Below are positions 8,447 to 16,664 of a stretch of 64,000 nt of DNA, in pieces. Both the position numbers and the translations under genes were made by a program. Each line of letters begins with the position of its first letter. Positions within the stretch are counted from its first letter, which is position 1. Below the pieces are notes generated by a model. It did not search any database. It was not told where the DNA came from and saw nothing but the letters and a program-made list of their open reading frames with translations. The stretch spans positions 8,374,001 through 8,438,000 of the forward strand of contig NZ_CP107841.1 of assembly GCF_036346855.1 (NCBI RefSeq), written 5' to 3'. The stretch comes from Streptomyces europaeiscabiei (lineage in GTDB: Bacteria; Actinomycetota; Actinomycetes; Streptomycetales; Streptomycetaceae).

Positions 8447-9628
8447 CTAGAGCCAGTCCCGCCGCTTGAAAATTAGGTACAAACTGACGCAAACCACCCC
8501 CATCAAGCCGATGGCGAAGGGGTATCCGAAGCTCCAGCCCAACTCCGGCATGTGCTCAAAATTCATGCCGTAAATGGTTCCGACGAGTGTGGGAGCAAAC
8601 AAAATCGCCGCCCACGACGAGATCTTCTTGATCTCCTCGTTCTGTTCGAAGCCCGCCTCCGCCAACGCCCGCATCTCCGCGTTCTGTTGCTGGGTGACGA
8701 GTGTGGCGTTCACGGTGAGGATGTCGGTGAGGGCCTGGCGGTAGCCGTCGACGCGTTCGCTGGTGTGGGTGACGTGGTCGGCGACGTCGCGGAGGTAGCG
8801 CTGGAGCTCGTCGTCCGTCTCGTACTTGGCGAAGCCGGCCATGAGGCCGTGGAGCATGCCTACGAGGGGGCGGGTGGCGCGCTGGAACTCGACCATCTCG
8901 CGGGAGAGTTCGTAGATGCGGCGGGAGACCTCCGGGTCGCCGCGGAAGACCTCCGTCTCGATCTCGTCGACGTCGTTCTGCACACCGGCGACGACGGGTA
9001 CGTACCCGTCGACCACCGCGTCGAGGATGGCGTAGAGGACCGCCTCGGGGCCGAGCTTCAGCAGCTCCGGGGTCTCCTCCATCCGTCGGCGGACGGCCGA
9101 CAGGTCGGGTGCCGCGCCGTGCCGGACCGTGATGACGAAGTCCGGCCCCACGAAGACGTGCAGCTCGGCGAAGTCGACCTCCTCGGAGGCGTCGAGGTAG
9201 CGGGCGGCGCGCAGGACGACGAAAAGGGTGTCGCCGTAGCGCTCCAGCTTGGGGCGTTGATGGGCCTCCATCGCGTCCTCGACGGCGAGCGGGTGGAGGT
9301 CGAACTCGGCGGCCAGGGAAAGGAGTTCGGCCTCGGTCGGGCGGGCCAGCCCGATCCACGCCATGCCGGCCGGTGCCTCCCGCAGCTCGCGGAAGGTGTC
9401 CGCGAGCGTGGCGGGGGAGGAGACGCGTACGCCGTCCTGGTACAGGGCCGCCTCCACCACGCTGGCCGCCCGCTCGGCCGTGGTCGCCGCCGGATCCGGG
9501 TTCGGTGCCGTGGGCTCGGCGGGTGGTGTCGACGGAGGTGGCAGGGCGCGGCGCCAGCCGGACTTCCGGCCGCCCTTCGAGGCTGGACCGGCGCTCTTCG
9601 CGGCCGGGCGGGCGCGTCGATCGGCCAT
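8447..9628 (-). CDS. corA: CorA-family divalent cation transporter
   Basis: 393 aa, ATG at 9628 with GGGAGG 8 nt upstream. The open frame runs on through an upstream repeat array, but that part is not protein-like. After a basic, Pro-rich tail (1-50) comes the cytoplasmic alpha/beta and coiled-coil funnel domain. Two C-terminal transmembrane helices follow, with the YGMN selectivity signature at 353-356 and the MPE of the loop, then a short basic end (KRRDWL). Members form homopentameric Mg2+ (or Co2+/Ni2+) channels in the membrane. No linked metabolic partner is evident. Confidence 0.93.
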   Translation of the reverse strand: MADRRARPAAKSAGPASKGGRKSGWRRALPPPSTPPAEPTAPNPDPAATTAERAASVVEAALYQDGVRVSSPATLADTFRELREAPAGMAWIGLARPTEAELLSLAAEFDLHPLAVEDAMEAHQRPKLERYGDTLFVVLRAARYLDASEEVDFAELHVFVGPDFVITVRHGAAPDLSAVRRRMEETPELLKLGPEAVLYAILDAVVDGYVPVVAGVQNDVDEIETEVFRGDPEVSRRIYELSREMVEFQRATRPLVGMLHGLMAGFAKYETDDELQRYLRDVADHVTHTSERVDGYRQALTDILTVNATLVTQQQNAEMRALAEAGFEQNEEIKKISSWAAILFAPTLVGTIYGMNFEHMPELGWSFGYPFAIGLMGVVCVSLYLIFKRRDWL

Positions 9629-9774
9629 CGTGGATGCCTCCCGAGTTGCGCGTACACGTACGACTGTGTGATCACCGAGCAGGATATACGGGGCAAACGC
9701 CGCGGGAGTCGGTGAGGGGTGGACGGGAAGTCGAGGGGTGGGGAAGCAGGGGAGGCGGGGAGTTGGGTGTCCGA

Positions 9775-9944
9775 CCGGATCGGAAGTGGGGCCGGATCGG
9801 AAGTGGGGCCGGGCGGGAAGTGGGGCCGGATCGGAAGTGGGGCCGGATCGGAAGTGGGGCCGGGCGGGAAGTGGGGCCGGATCGGAAGTGGGGCCGGGCG
9901 GGAAGTGAGGCCGGACGGGAAGTGGGGCCGGGCCGGAAGGGAAG
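9775..9944. repeat. 17-bp tandem array, about 10 units
   Basis: Ten consecutive 17-bp units alternate between CCGGATCGGAAGTGGGG and CCGGGCGGGAAGTGGGG, with small changes in the last two. Because 17 is not a multiple of three, every frame stays open and yields long spurious ORFs (Pro/His-rich on the minus strand). The array sits between the corA start and the glycosylase start, which are divergent, so it occupies their shared promoter region. Confidence 0.95.
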
Positions 9945-10062
9945 TACGGAGCGAAGGGAATCGCGGGCGGGAGGCGCCGTGGCGCTCCCGGCGGTGGGAA
10001 CGCGGACCGAACAGGACTGTCGCGGACAGAACCTGTCCGCAATCCCCGCTAGCGTGCGCACC

Positions 10063-11280
10063 ATGACGAACAAGGCGAACCAGACCGCTCCCCGGCTCGG
10101 CACCCACGCCCTCAACCGCGCGACCCTGGCCCGCCAGCTCCTGCTGCACCGGGCGCCCATGTCCGCACCCGCCGAGGCCGCCCCTGCCAAGGCCACCTCC
10201 ACCAACGCCACCCCCACCAAAGCCACCGGCTCGGCGCCCCCGCCCATGTCCGTGCACGCCGCCGTCACACACCTCCTCGGGCTCCAGGCGCAGAACGTAC
10301 GGCCGCCGTACTACGCGCTCGCCGCCCGGCTGGACGGCTTCGCGCCCGAGCAGTTGTCGGCGCTGATGGCCGACCGGGACGTCGTACGCATCGTCACCAT
10401 GCGGTCCACGATCCACACGCACACCGCAGAGGACTGCCTCACCCTGCGGCCGTTGGTGCAGCCGGCCCGGGAACGGGAACTGAACCTGTTCCGCAAGGGG
10501 CTGGCCGGGGTCGATCTCGACCGGCTCGAAGTGATCGCGCGGGAACTGGTCGAGGCCGAACCGCGCACCCTGAAGCAGTTGCGTGAAGCGTTGATCGTGG
10601 AGTGGCCGGGCGCGGACCCGTTCGCCCTCGGTGTCGCCGCGCGCTGCCGGCTGCCGCTCGTCCAGGTCACCCCGCGCGGCCTGTGGGGAAAGAGCGGGCA
10701 GGTCGCCCTGACCACCGCCGAGCACTGGCTCGGCCGCCCCGCCGAACCCGCCCCGGCGCCCGAGACCGTCGTCCGGCGCTATCTCGCCGCCTTCGGGCCC
10801 GCCTCCGTCAAGGACATGCAGACCTGGGCCGGACTGACCCGCCTGCGCGAGGCGTTCGAGCGGCTGCGCCCGGAGCTGCTCGTCTTCCGCGACGACAGCG
10901 GCACCGAACTCTTCGACCTGCCGGACGCGCCCCGCCCCGACCCGGAGACCCCGGCCCCGCCCCGGCTGCTCCCCGAGTTCGACAACCTGCTCCTCTCCCA
11001 CGCCGACCGCTCCCGCGTGGTGCCGCCGGACCTCAAGGGCCGTTCCTGGCAGGGGAATCAGGCCCACCGCACCTTCCTCGTCGACGGCTTCCTGGCCGGC
11101 CTCTGGAAGCTCGACGCCAAGGTCCTCACCCTCGAACCCTTCGGCCGCCTCACCCAGCGGCAGCGTGCCGATGTGGTGACGGAGGCGGAGCGCACGCTCA
11201 CCACGCTGCACGGGGACGAGGGCGGCGCCCACGACGAGGGCGGAGCGTACGACATCTGGTTCGGCACCGTGGCCACGTGA
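10063..11280 (+). CDS. AlkZ/YcaQ-family winged-helix DNA glycosylase
   Basis: 405 aa, ATG at 10063. It carries the helical/winged-helix fold signature of the AlkZ (HTH_42) family. The active-site motif reads HLLGLQAQN with Gln75 and Gln77, that is Q-x-Q as in AlkZ of azinomycin producers rather than Q-x-D as in E. coli YcaQ. Q-x-Q enzymes are linked to unhooking of interstrand crosslinks or removal of bulky adducts. Unusual: residues about 34-62 are a low-complexity Ala/Pro/Thr insertion just before the catalytic helix. No biosynthetic cluster lies next to it, so a general repair role is likely. Confidence 0.88.
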   Translation: MTNKANQTAPRLGTHALNRATLARQLLLHRAPMSAPAEAAPAKATSTNATPTKATGSAPPPMSVHAAVTHLLGLQAQNVRPPYYALAARLDGFAPEQLSALMADRDVVRIVTMRSTIHTHTAEDCLTLRPLVQPARERELNLFRKGLAGVDLDRLEVIARELVEAEPRTLKQLREALIVEWPGADPFALGVAARCRLPLVQVTPRGLWGKSGQVALTTAEHWLGRPAEPAPAPETVVRRYLAAFGPASVKDMQTWAGLTRLREAFERLRPELLVFRDDSGTELFDLPDAPRPDPETPAPPRLLPEFDNLLLSHADRSRVVPPDLKGRSWQGNQAHRTFLVDGFLAGLWKLDAKVLTLEPFGRLTQRQRADVVTEAERTLTTLHGDEGGAHDEGGAYDIWFGTVAT

Positions 11281-11308
11281 CACCCGGTGTCCGCCCCGAC
11301 ATTGGAGA

Positions 11309-11350
11309 GAGGGCGCCGCGAACCGCTCGTGGCAGGTTCGCGGCGCCCTC
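11309..11350. terminator. perfect 16-bp hairpin between convergent genes
   Basis: Arms 11309-11324 and 11335-11350 are exact inverse complements (GAGGGCGCCGCGAACC) with a 10-nt loop. It lies between the glycosylase stop (+) and the trypsin stop (-), and would serve both strands as a terminator without a U-tract. Confidence 0.85.
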
Positions 11351-11404
11351 TGGCAGTTCCTGAGGGAGTACCTCAGGAGTCTGTCGGCTCGCGCCCGGCC
11401 TCGG

Positions 11405-12205
11405 CTACGAGGCGATCTGGGCGGCCACCGTGTTGGAGAAGGTGGTCAGCCGGGTGTAGATGCCGGGGTACTGCGCGTCGGCGCAGCCGTAACCCCAGGA
11501 AACTATGCCTGCCAGGACGCCCCCGATCATCAGGGGACCGCCGCTGTCGCCCTGGCAGGTGTCAACGCCGCCGGAGGAGTAACCGGCGCAGACCATGGAG
11601 CTCGCGACGAACTCGGAGCCGTACGAGCTGGAGCTGCCGCAGACCGAGTCGGCCACGACCGGAACGGTCGCGGTGCGCAGCTGGTTGGAGGAGGAACCGC
11701 CCGAGGACGTGGTGCCCCAGCCGATGATGCGGGCGGTGGTGCCGGCCGCGTAGACGCTCGTCTGCGAGGCGCTGACGTAGGACGCCGTGGTGTACGGCTG
11801 CGCGACCGCGAGCGTCAGCACGGCCACGTCGCTGGTCATCGTGGAGCTGTTGTAGCTCGGGTGGATCCAGATCTTGCTGAGCGTGCTGACGGTGCCGTTC
11901 GTGCCGTTGCGGTAGGTACGGCCACCGACGACACGGGTGTTGGAGGTGGTTCTGCCGACCATGCAGTGGGCGGCGGTGATCACCTTGGTGGGGGACACGA
12001 GGGTGCCACCACAGAACTGGCTCTGCGAGGCGTTCGTGATCTGCATGACGTACGGGTACGCGCTCGCGGTGGTGGTCGTACCACCCACGATGGGCTGGGG
12101 AGCGGCGACGGCGCCGGGGGCGGTGAGCAGCGCGGCTGCGGCGGCGGCAGCGGTGGCCGCCGCGGCGGTGATCATCGACTTCTTGACGCGGTTGAACCCG
12201 AACAT
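11405..12205 (-). CDS. secreted trypsin-like serine protease (S1 family)
   Basis: 266 aa, ATG at 12205 with AAGGAGA upstream. Residues 1-35 are a signal peptide (basic start, long Ala-rich core, AVA-A cleavage). A short propeptide ends before the IVGG mature start at 39-42. Catalytic triad: His80 in TAAHC, Asp126 in TSDVAVL, Ser221 in GDSGGP. Asp215 at the base of the S1 pocket predicts cleavage after Arg/Lys, as in Streptomyces griseus trypsin. It has six cysteines. It acts outside the cell, in nutrition or in processing other secreted proteins during development. Confidence 0.95.
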   Translation of the reverse strand: MFGFNRVKKSMITAAAATAAAAAAALLTAPGAVAAPQPIVGGTTTTASAYPYVMQITNASQSQFCGGTLVSPTKVITAAHCMVGRTTSNTRVVGGRTYRNGTNGTVSTLSKIWIHPSYNSSTMTSDVAVLTLAVAQPYTTASYVSASQTSVYAAGTTARIIGWGTTSSGGSSSNQLRTATVPVVADSVCGSSSSYGSEFVASSMVCAGYSSGGVDTCQGDSGGPLMIGGVLAGIVSWGYGCADAQYPGIYTRLTTFSNTVAAQIAS

Positions 12206-12275
12206 GGTTCTCCTTGTGGGGGAGTTGCCGGTGGGGGACGCGCGGGTGGGGGGTTCGGTGCACAGAGCCTGCGGT

Positions 12276-12310
12276 GCAGCCCCCGCTCGGGGGAGCCGAG
12301 CGGGGGCTGC
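12276..12310. terminator. 15-bp perfect hairpin upstream of trypsin gene
   Basis: Arms 12276-12290 and 12296-12310 are exact inverse complements with a 5-nt loop. It lies between the end of the LAL regulator and the trypsin start, both on the minus strand. It probably ends the regulator transcript; it could also be in the trypsin leader. Confidence 0.75.
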
Positions 12311-12557
12311 GGGCCGGTCTGTGTGCCCTGGCGTGCGGCACGTCACAAAAAATAGGAGCCGGAGTGATCCTCTCCCAAGGGGGGATCCCCCTAGGCGAGT
12401 TGGGGAGGGAAAACCCTCGATGACCCGGGCCGGGGTTTGAGCCTAGGCTGGAGCCGCAAGGTCGCTGCGCGCACTTGGTCCGTCGAAGCGTGACGGACGG
12501 GAATGTGACGACAGGGCCCAGGTCCCGGGAGGGGCTCGTCAGCCGGTCCCGGGGAGG

Positions 12558-15416
12558 TCAGTTCGTACGGTGTCCCGCCGCCAGACGCACGATGTCCACA
12601 CGCGACCGGATGCCCAGCTTCCGGTAGACGCGGGTGAGTGTCGCCTCGACCGTCTTCACGCTGATGTACAGCCGGCCGGCGATCTCCCGGTTGGTCGCCC
12701 CCTCCATGACCAGCTCCGCGACCTGGCGTTCGGTCGCCGCGAGCACGGCGAGGGCGTCCAGTGCCGACGGAGCGATCGCGGGCTGCTGCGGGGGCGCAGG
12801 GGTGATCGAGGCCTCCTCCACCTGACGCAGCCACGGCAGCGCACGGCAGCGGCGGAACAGCCGCGACGCCTCGTCGTACGAGCCCGGACCGGACACGGGC
12901 GTCGCTCCCGGACGGGCGAGACCGAGAGCCTGCGGGGGTGTGCGCAGCCCCGCCAGGGCGTACGCGGCCCGCGCCTCCTCCAGGCCGTAGCCCAGCTTCG
13001 CCAGCCGGTCCTGCGCCGACATCAACTGCCGTACGGCGGCGTCCTGTTCACCTCGCGCCGCCCGCACCAGCGCCTCGCCCCGATCGAGGACGGCGAGCAC
13101 GCTCTCCCGCCCGAGCCGCAGCGCCTGCTGCCGGGTGACGTCGATGACGTCCTGCGCCTCCGCCAACTCGCCCACCCGCACCAGGGCTTCGGCGAGATCG
13201 CCGTGCCACCGGCCGCGCGCGGGGTCGTTGATGCCGAGTCCTTCCTCCAGCTCCCTCACCCGGCGCAGGGACTGCACGGTGCCGGGTGCGTCCCCCGCCA
13301 CCAGCTGGGCGTGCCCCAGGGCGCCCAGGGCGCGGGAGAGGTACATCAGGTCGCCGTCCTGCTCGGCGCGGTCGGCGGCTTCGCGGGCGAGCGCCCGGGC
13401 CTGCTCCACGTCACCGCCGGCGGCCTCCGTGAGCGAGGTGAGCATGGCGGACGCGCCCTCGCCGATGCCGGAGTCACGGGCGAGGACATAGCCCTCGCGG
13501 GCGAGGTCGAGGGCCCGGCCGCAGTGCCCGGAGCGCAGTTCGGTCTCGGCGAGGAAGCGCACGTAGTGCACCTCGCTCTCGACCATGCCGCGCCGCCGCA
13601 CCTCACGCAGCAGCGAGGTGATCGTCGCGCGGGCCTCGCCGAGCTGGTCGCTCATCATCAGCCAGCGGAAGCGGGTCGCACCCGCCCCGTTGTGGTGGCA
13701 CGCGAGCTGCGGATCCTGCGGCTCCTTCAGGGCGCGCTTGATCGTCATGGGGGCGTCCCGGTGGCCCATCAGTATCTCGGCCTGTGCCTGGAAGGCGAGC
13801 GCGAGCAGCTCGGTGCGCCGGTCCTCGGCCCGGGACGCCAGCTCCGCCGCCCGCGCGGCCTCCTCCCGGCTCTGGGCGAAGTCGCCTTCGAGGACCAGGG
13901 CGCGCCAGGCCAGCTGGTAGCGGACCAGGCCGAGCAGCCGCGGGTCGTCGCCCGCATCGGCGAGGACCTGCGGGTAGACGGCGTCGACCTCGGCGAGCGA
14001 CTGCCCGGCCGCGTCGATCACCACCATCCAGGCCCGGACCCGCTCGGCCGGGTCGGCGGCCCGGCTCAGCACGTCACGGGCGAGGTCCCGGCCGAGGTCG
14101 TTCTCCCCGGCGGTCAGCGCGTCCTCGGCGGCCTGCAACCGCCGCTCGTCCGGGCCCGGCGTCGCGTCCGCCGGAGTGTGCCGGGCCGAGAGCAGCCCCA
14201 GCTCGGCGGCGACCGAGGGCGCGCCCCGGTCCCGGGCCACGGCCGCGGCCTCGCCCAGCCGCGCGGCGACCAGGGGATCGGTGCCGTGGGTGGCCAGCGC
14301 CAGATGCCGGGCCCGCTCGATGGGGTCGACGGCGGCGGTGGACAGCGCGGCGTGAGCGGCCCGCCGCTCCTGGGCGGTCGCCTCGGCGTACAGCGCGGCC
14401 GACACGAGGGGATGAGCGAACCGTACGTACGGTCCCTCCCGCTCCGGTGCGAGCAGCCCCAGCTCGACGGCCTGCGCGGTCTCCGCCTCGGCGTTCTCCC
14501 GCCCGGCGGCGTGCAGCAGCGCCCCCGTGGGCCGGGCACCGGCGCTGGCGACCAGCAGGGTGCGGCGGGCCTCGGCCGAGAGCATGTCCAGCCGGTTCAG
14601 CACCAGGGTCCGCAGCGAGGTCGGCACGGGCAGCGGTTCGCCCGGACGGGGCGGCGTCGGGCTGTCGGCGAGGGCACGGCCGAGCTCCAGCGCGAACAGC
14701 GGGTTGCCGCCGCTGGTGCGGTGGATGTCCCGCACGGTCGAGCGGGGCAGACCGGTGTAGCCGCGGTTCTCCAGCAGCTCGGCGACGTGCGTCCTGGACA
14801 GCGGGGTGACCCGGAGGGCCAGGGTGTCGGGAGGGGACGCGCGTAGATACCTGTCCTGCTCGTGACCATGGGGGTCCGTCGAGGTACGTACGGCGCACAG
14901 CATGCGCACCGGCAGGTCGCCCAGCCGCCGCGCCGCGAAGCCGAGCAGCTCGACACTGGCCGGATCCAGCCACTGGAGGTCGTCCGCGACGATCAGCACC
15001 GGGCCCTTGGCGGCCAGGGCGCGCAGGGTCGACAGGACGGCCAGCCGGAGCGCGAGCCCGTCGCGCTGGAGGGTGGACTCACCCCGGCCGGTGAGCGCGG
15101 ACTCCAGCGCGGTGCGCTGCGGGGCGGGCAGCTGGTCGGACACCTCGTCCAGGACCAGCCCGAGCAGATCGGTCAGGGCGAGGAACGGCAGGTGCGACTC
15201 GGACTCGGTGGCCGAGCAGCGCAGCACCGTCCGTGCCGACTCCTCGTATTCCGCGGCGAGAGCCCGCAGGACCGTCGATTTTCCGATACCGGCGGAGCCG
15301 TGCACGAGCACGCTGCCGCCCCGCGCGAGCTGCTCACGCGCCCCCGCGAACAGCTCCTCCCGGCCTATGACCAGGTCGGGGCGGGGTCTCCCAGGCTCCT
15401 TGAACTCCCGCTGCAC
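12558..15416 (-). CDS. LAL-type LuxR regulator with AAA/STAND ATPase domain
   Basis: 952 aa, typical for the LAL family. Walker A is at 40-48 (GSAGIGKST) and Walker B near 139-150 (VLIVADDLQWLD). A long helical TPR-like middle (about 400-860) follows, then a LuxR-type helix-turn-helix at about 890-945 (LAATERQVAELVMEGATNRE, then VSVKTVEATL-like recognition helix). LAL proteins are ATP-dependent activators, often of secondary metabolism or maltose-type uptake. Targets here are unknown. The downstream trypsin gene is separated by a hairpin and the acyl-CoA synthetases are divergent beyond a second LuxR gene. Confidence 0.93.
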   Translation of the reverse strand: MQREFKEPGRPRPDLVIGREELFAGAREQLARGGSVLVHGSAGIGKSTVLRALAAEYEESARTVLRCSATESESHLPFLALTDLLGLVLDEVSDQLPAPQRTALESALTGRGESTLQRDGLALRLAVLSTLRALAAKGPVLIVADDLQWLDPASVELLGFAARRLGDLPVRMLCAVRTSTDPHGHEQDRYLRASPPDTLALRVTPLSRTHVAELLENRGYTGLPRSTVRDIHRTSGGNPLFALELGRALADSPTPPRPGEPLPVPTSLRTLVLNRLDMLSAEARRTLLVASAGARPTGALLHAAGRENAEAETAQAVELGLLAPEREGPYVRFAHPLVSAALYAEATAQERRAAHAALSTAAVDPIERARHLALATHGTDPLVAARLGEAAAVARDRGAPSVAAELGLLSARHTPADATPGPDERRLQAAEDALTAGENDLGRDLARDVLSRAADPAERVRAWMVVIDAAGQSLAEVDAVYPQVLADAGDDPRLLGLVRYQLAWRALVLEGDFAQSREEAARAAELASRAEDRRTELLALAFQAQAEILMGHRDAPMTIKRALKEPQDPQLACHHNGAGATRFRWLMMSDQLGEARATITSLLREVRRRGMVESEVHYVRFLAETELRSGHCGRALDLAREGYVLARDSGIGEGASAMLTSLTEAAGGDVEQARALAREAADRAEQDGDLMYLSRALGALGHAQLVAGDAPGTVQSLRRVRELEEGLGINDPARGRWHGDLAEALVRVGELAEAQDVIDVTRQQALRLGRESVLAVLDRGEALVRAARGEQDAAVRQLMSAQDRLAKLGYGLEEARAAYALAGLRTPPQALGLARPGATPVSGPGSYDEASRLFRRCRALPWLRQVEEASITPAPPQQPAIAPSALDALAVLAATERQVAELVMEGATNREIAGRLYISVKTVEATLTRVYRKLGIRSRVDIVRLAAGHRTN

Positions 15417-15690
15417 GGGCCACCGCTCCCCTCGAGTGTCGTGTCCGGGCCAATATTAGGCGTCCAGTCTTTGAATTTCGGAACGTAGGCCCGGTGTGGG
15501 AAATAACAGGAAGGGTACGGCATAAGGAATTTCACATGCCCGTTACATGAAACTCGTTGTCCGTCGCGCCCCGGTCGGGGTGCGCGGCCTGTGACGTCTG
15601 CGGTTCCGCCGCCTGTGCACGACCAGCCCCACAGGCCGGCAGTGCGAAGGAGGCCCGTGCGGATCGCTAGGGGGAGGCCCGTGCGGATCG
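15417..15690. other. intergenic; LAL promoter region
   Basis: 274 bp between the GAF-LuxR stop and the LAL start. It holds the leader and promoter of the LAL gene and most of the 24-bp duplication described separately. No gene seen. Confidence 0.6.
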
Positions 15691-15696
15691 CTAGGG
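15649..15696. repeat. 24-bp tandem duplication over a stop codon
   Basis: Two identical 24-bp units (15649-15672 and 15673-15696, starting GGAGGCCCGTGCGGATCGCT). The right unit contains the TAG stop of the GAF-LuxR gene on the minus strand, so the end of that gene has been duplicated downstream. Confidence 0.9.
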
Positions 15697-16563
15697 CAGC
15701 AGCCCCGCCCTGCGGGCGGCCACCACCGCCTCCAGACGCGTATGCGCCCCGAGCTTCCGCATGGCCGAGCGCAGATAGGCCTTCACCGTCTCGGGGCGAA
15801 GCCCCAGACGATCCCCGGCGACGGTGTTGGTCGCACCCGTCGCGACGCAGGCCAGCACGTCCGTCTCGCGCGGTGTGAGGGCGACCCGTGCGACGCCGTC
15901 CGGCCCGGTGTTCTCCCCACCGGCGACGCCGGCCAGGCGTCCGCACACTCGCAGCAGCTCGGCCCGCAGATCCGGATCGTCGATGCGCGGGGCGAGCGCG
16001 CGGAGTGCCCCGTGCGCCTCCCGGACCTCCTCCCATGCCCCGGCCGACTCGCCCTCGGGCGCCCGGGCCGCGGCCAGCAGGTTCCGCGCCTCGTCCCGCA
16101 CCACCAGCGCCTGTTCCATGTCCCGCGCCGCGTCCAGCGCGGCTCCGACCGTGCGGTCGCCCAGTGGCTGGGCCGTGCGCAGGGCGCCGTACAGCACCCC
16201 GCGCACCCGACGCCGTACGACGACGGGAACCGCCAGGACGGAGCGGATGCCCTCGGCGGCGACCGCGGCGTCGTACTCGTGGCTGATCTGGCGCGATGCG
16301 GAGTAGTCGGTCACGCAGCACGGCCGGGCAAGGGCCACCGTCTTGCCGCCGAGGCCGTTCCCGGAGTGCACGGCGAGCCCTTGGAGCGCGGTCGTCCGGT
16401 TGCCCTGGAGTTCACTGATGCGCAGTTGCCCGGCGCCGGGCTCGACCAGCCCCGCGAAGGCGAGCGGCAGCCCGGTGGCCCGGCGCAGCCGGGCCAGCGC
16501 GCCGCGCATGTCCGCCGGTCCGGACAAACCCGCCCCGACGGAATCCGAGGGATCAAATGCCAC
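15691..16563 (-). CDS. GAF-domain LuxR-type transcriptional regulator
   Basis: 290 aa from the GTG at 16563, preceded by GGAAGGGG at 7 nt; a GTG at 16620 has no ribosome site. An N-terminal GAF-like sensor domain spans about 15-150. A helical linker leads to a C-terminal LuxR helix-turn-helix (LTPRETDVLACVATGATN, then RPETVKAYLRSAMRKLGAHT). It is divergent from the acyl-CoA synthetase pair, sharing a promoter region of about 100 bp, and so is likely their regulator. GAF ligand unknown. Confidence 0.88.
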   Translation of the reverse strand: MAFDPSDSVGAGLSGPADMRGALARLRRATGLPLAFAGLVEPGAGQLRISELQGNRTTALQGLAVHSGNGLGGKTVALARPCCVTDYSASRQISHEYDAAVAAEGIRSVLAVPVVVRRRVRGVLYGALRTAQPLGDRTVGAALDAARDMEQALVVRDEARNLLAAARAPEGESAGAWEEVREAHGALRALAPRIDDPDLRAELLRVCGRLAGVAGGENTGPDGVARVALTPRETDVLACVATGATNTVAGDRLGLRPETVKAYLRSAMRKLGAHTRLEAVVAARRAGLLP

Positions 16564-16610
16564 GAACTCGCCCCTTCCGTGCGGCGCACCCCCGTTCGGG
16601 GGTAGTGAGA

Positions 16611-16630
16611 CGTGTATCACGCATTACACG
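16611..16630. promoter_or_regulatory. palindromic operator candidate, LuxR / acyl-CoA synthetase
   Basis: CGTGTA-N8-TACACG is a perfect 6-bp inverted repeat in the divergent intergenic region, 35 bp before the acyl-CoA synthetase start. Candidate binding site for the adjacent LuxR regulator. Confidence 0.5.
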
Positions 16631-16664
16631 ATGTCAGGCAACGGTCCGGCAATGAGGAGGACAC

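Noticed and set aside
9775..9944. CRISPR array
   Set aside because: Units abut with no spacers and no cas genes.
8447..10042. Long N-terminal extension of CorA (upstream of 9628)
   Set aside because: The extension is translated from the 17-bp repeat; ATG at 9628 has a proper ribosome site.
9058..11283. 741-aa minus-strand open frame opposite the glycosylase gene
   Set aside because: It is a shadow of the plus-strand gene and runs through the 17-bp array; no family motifs.
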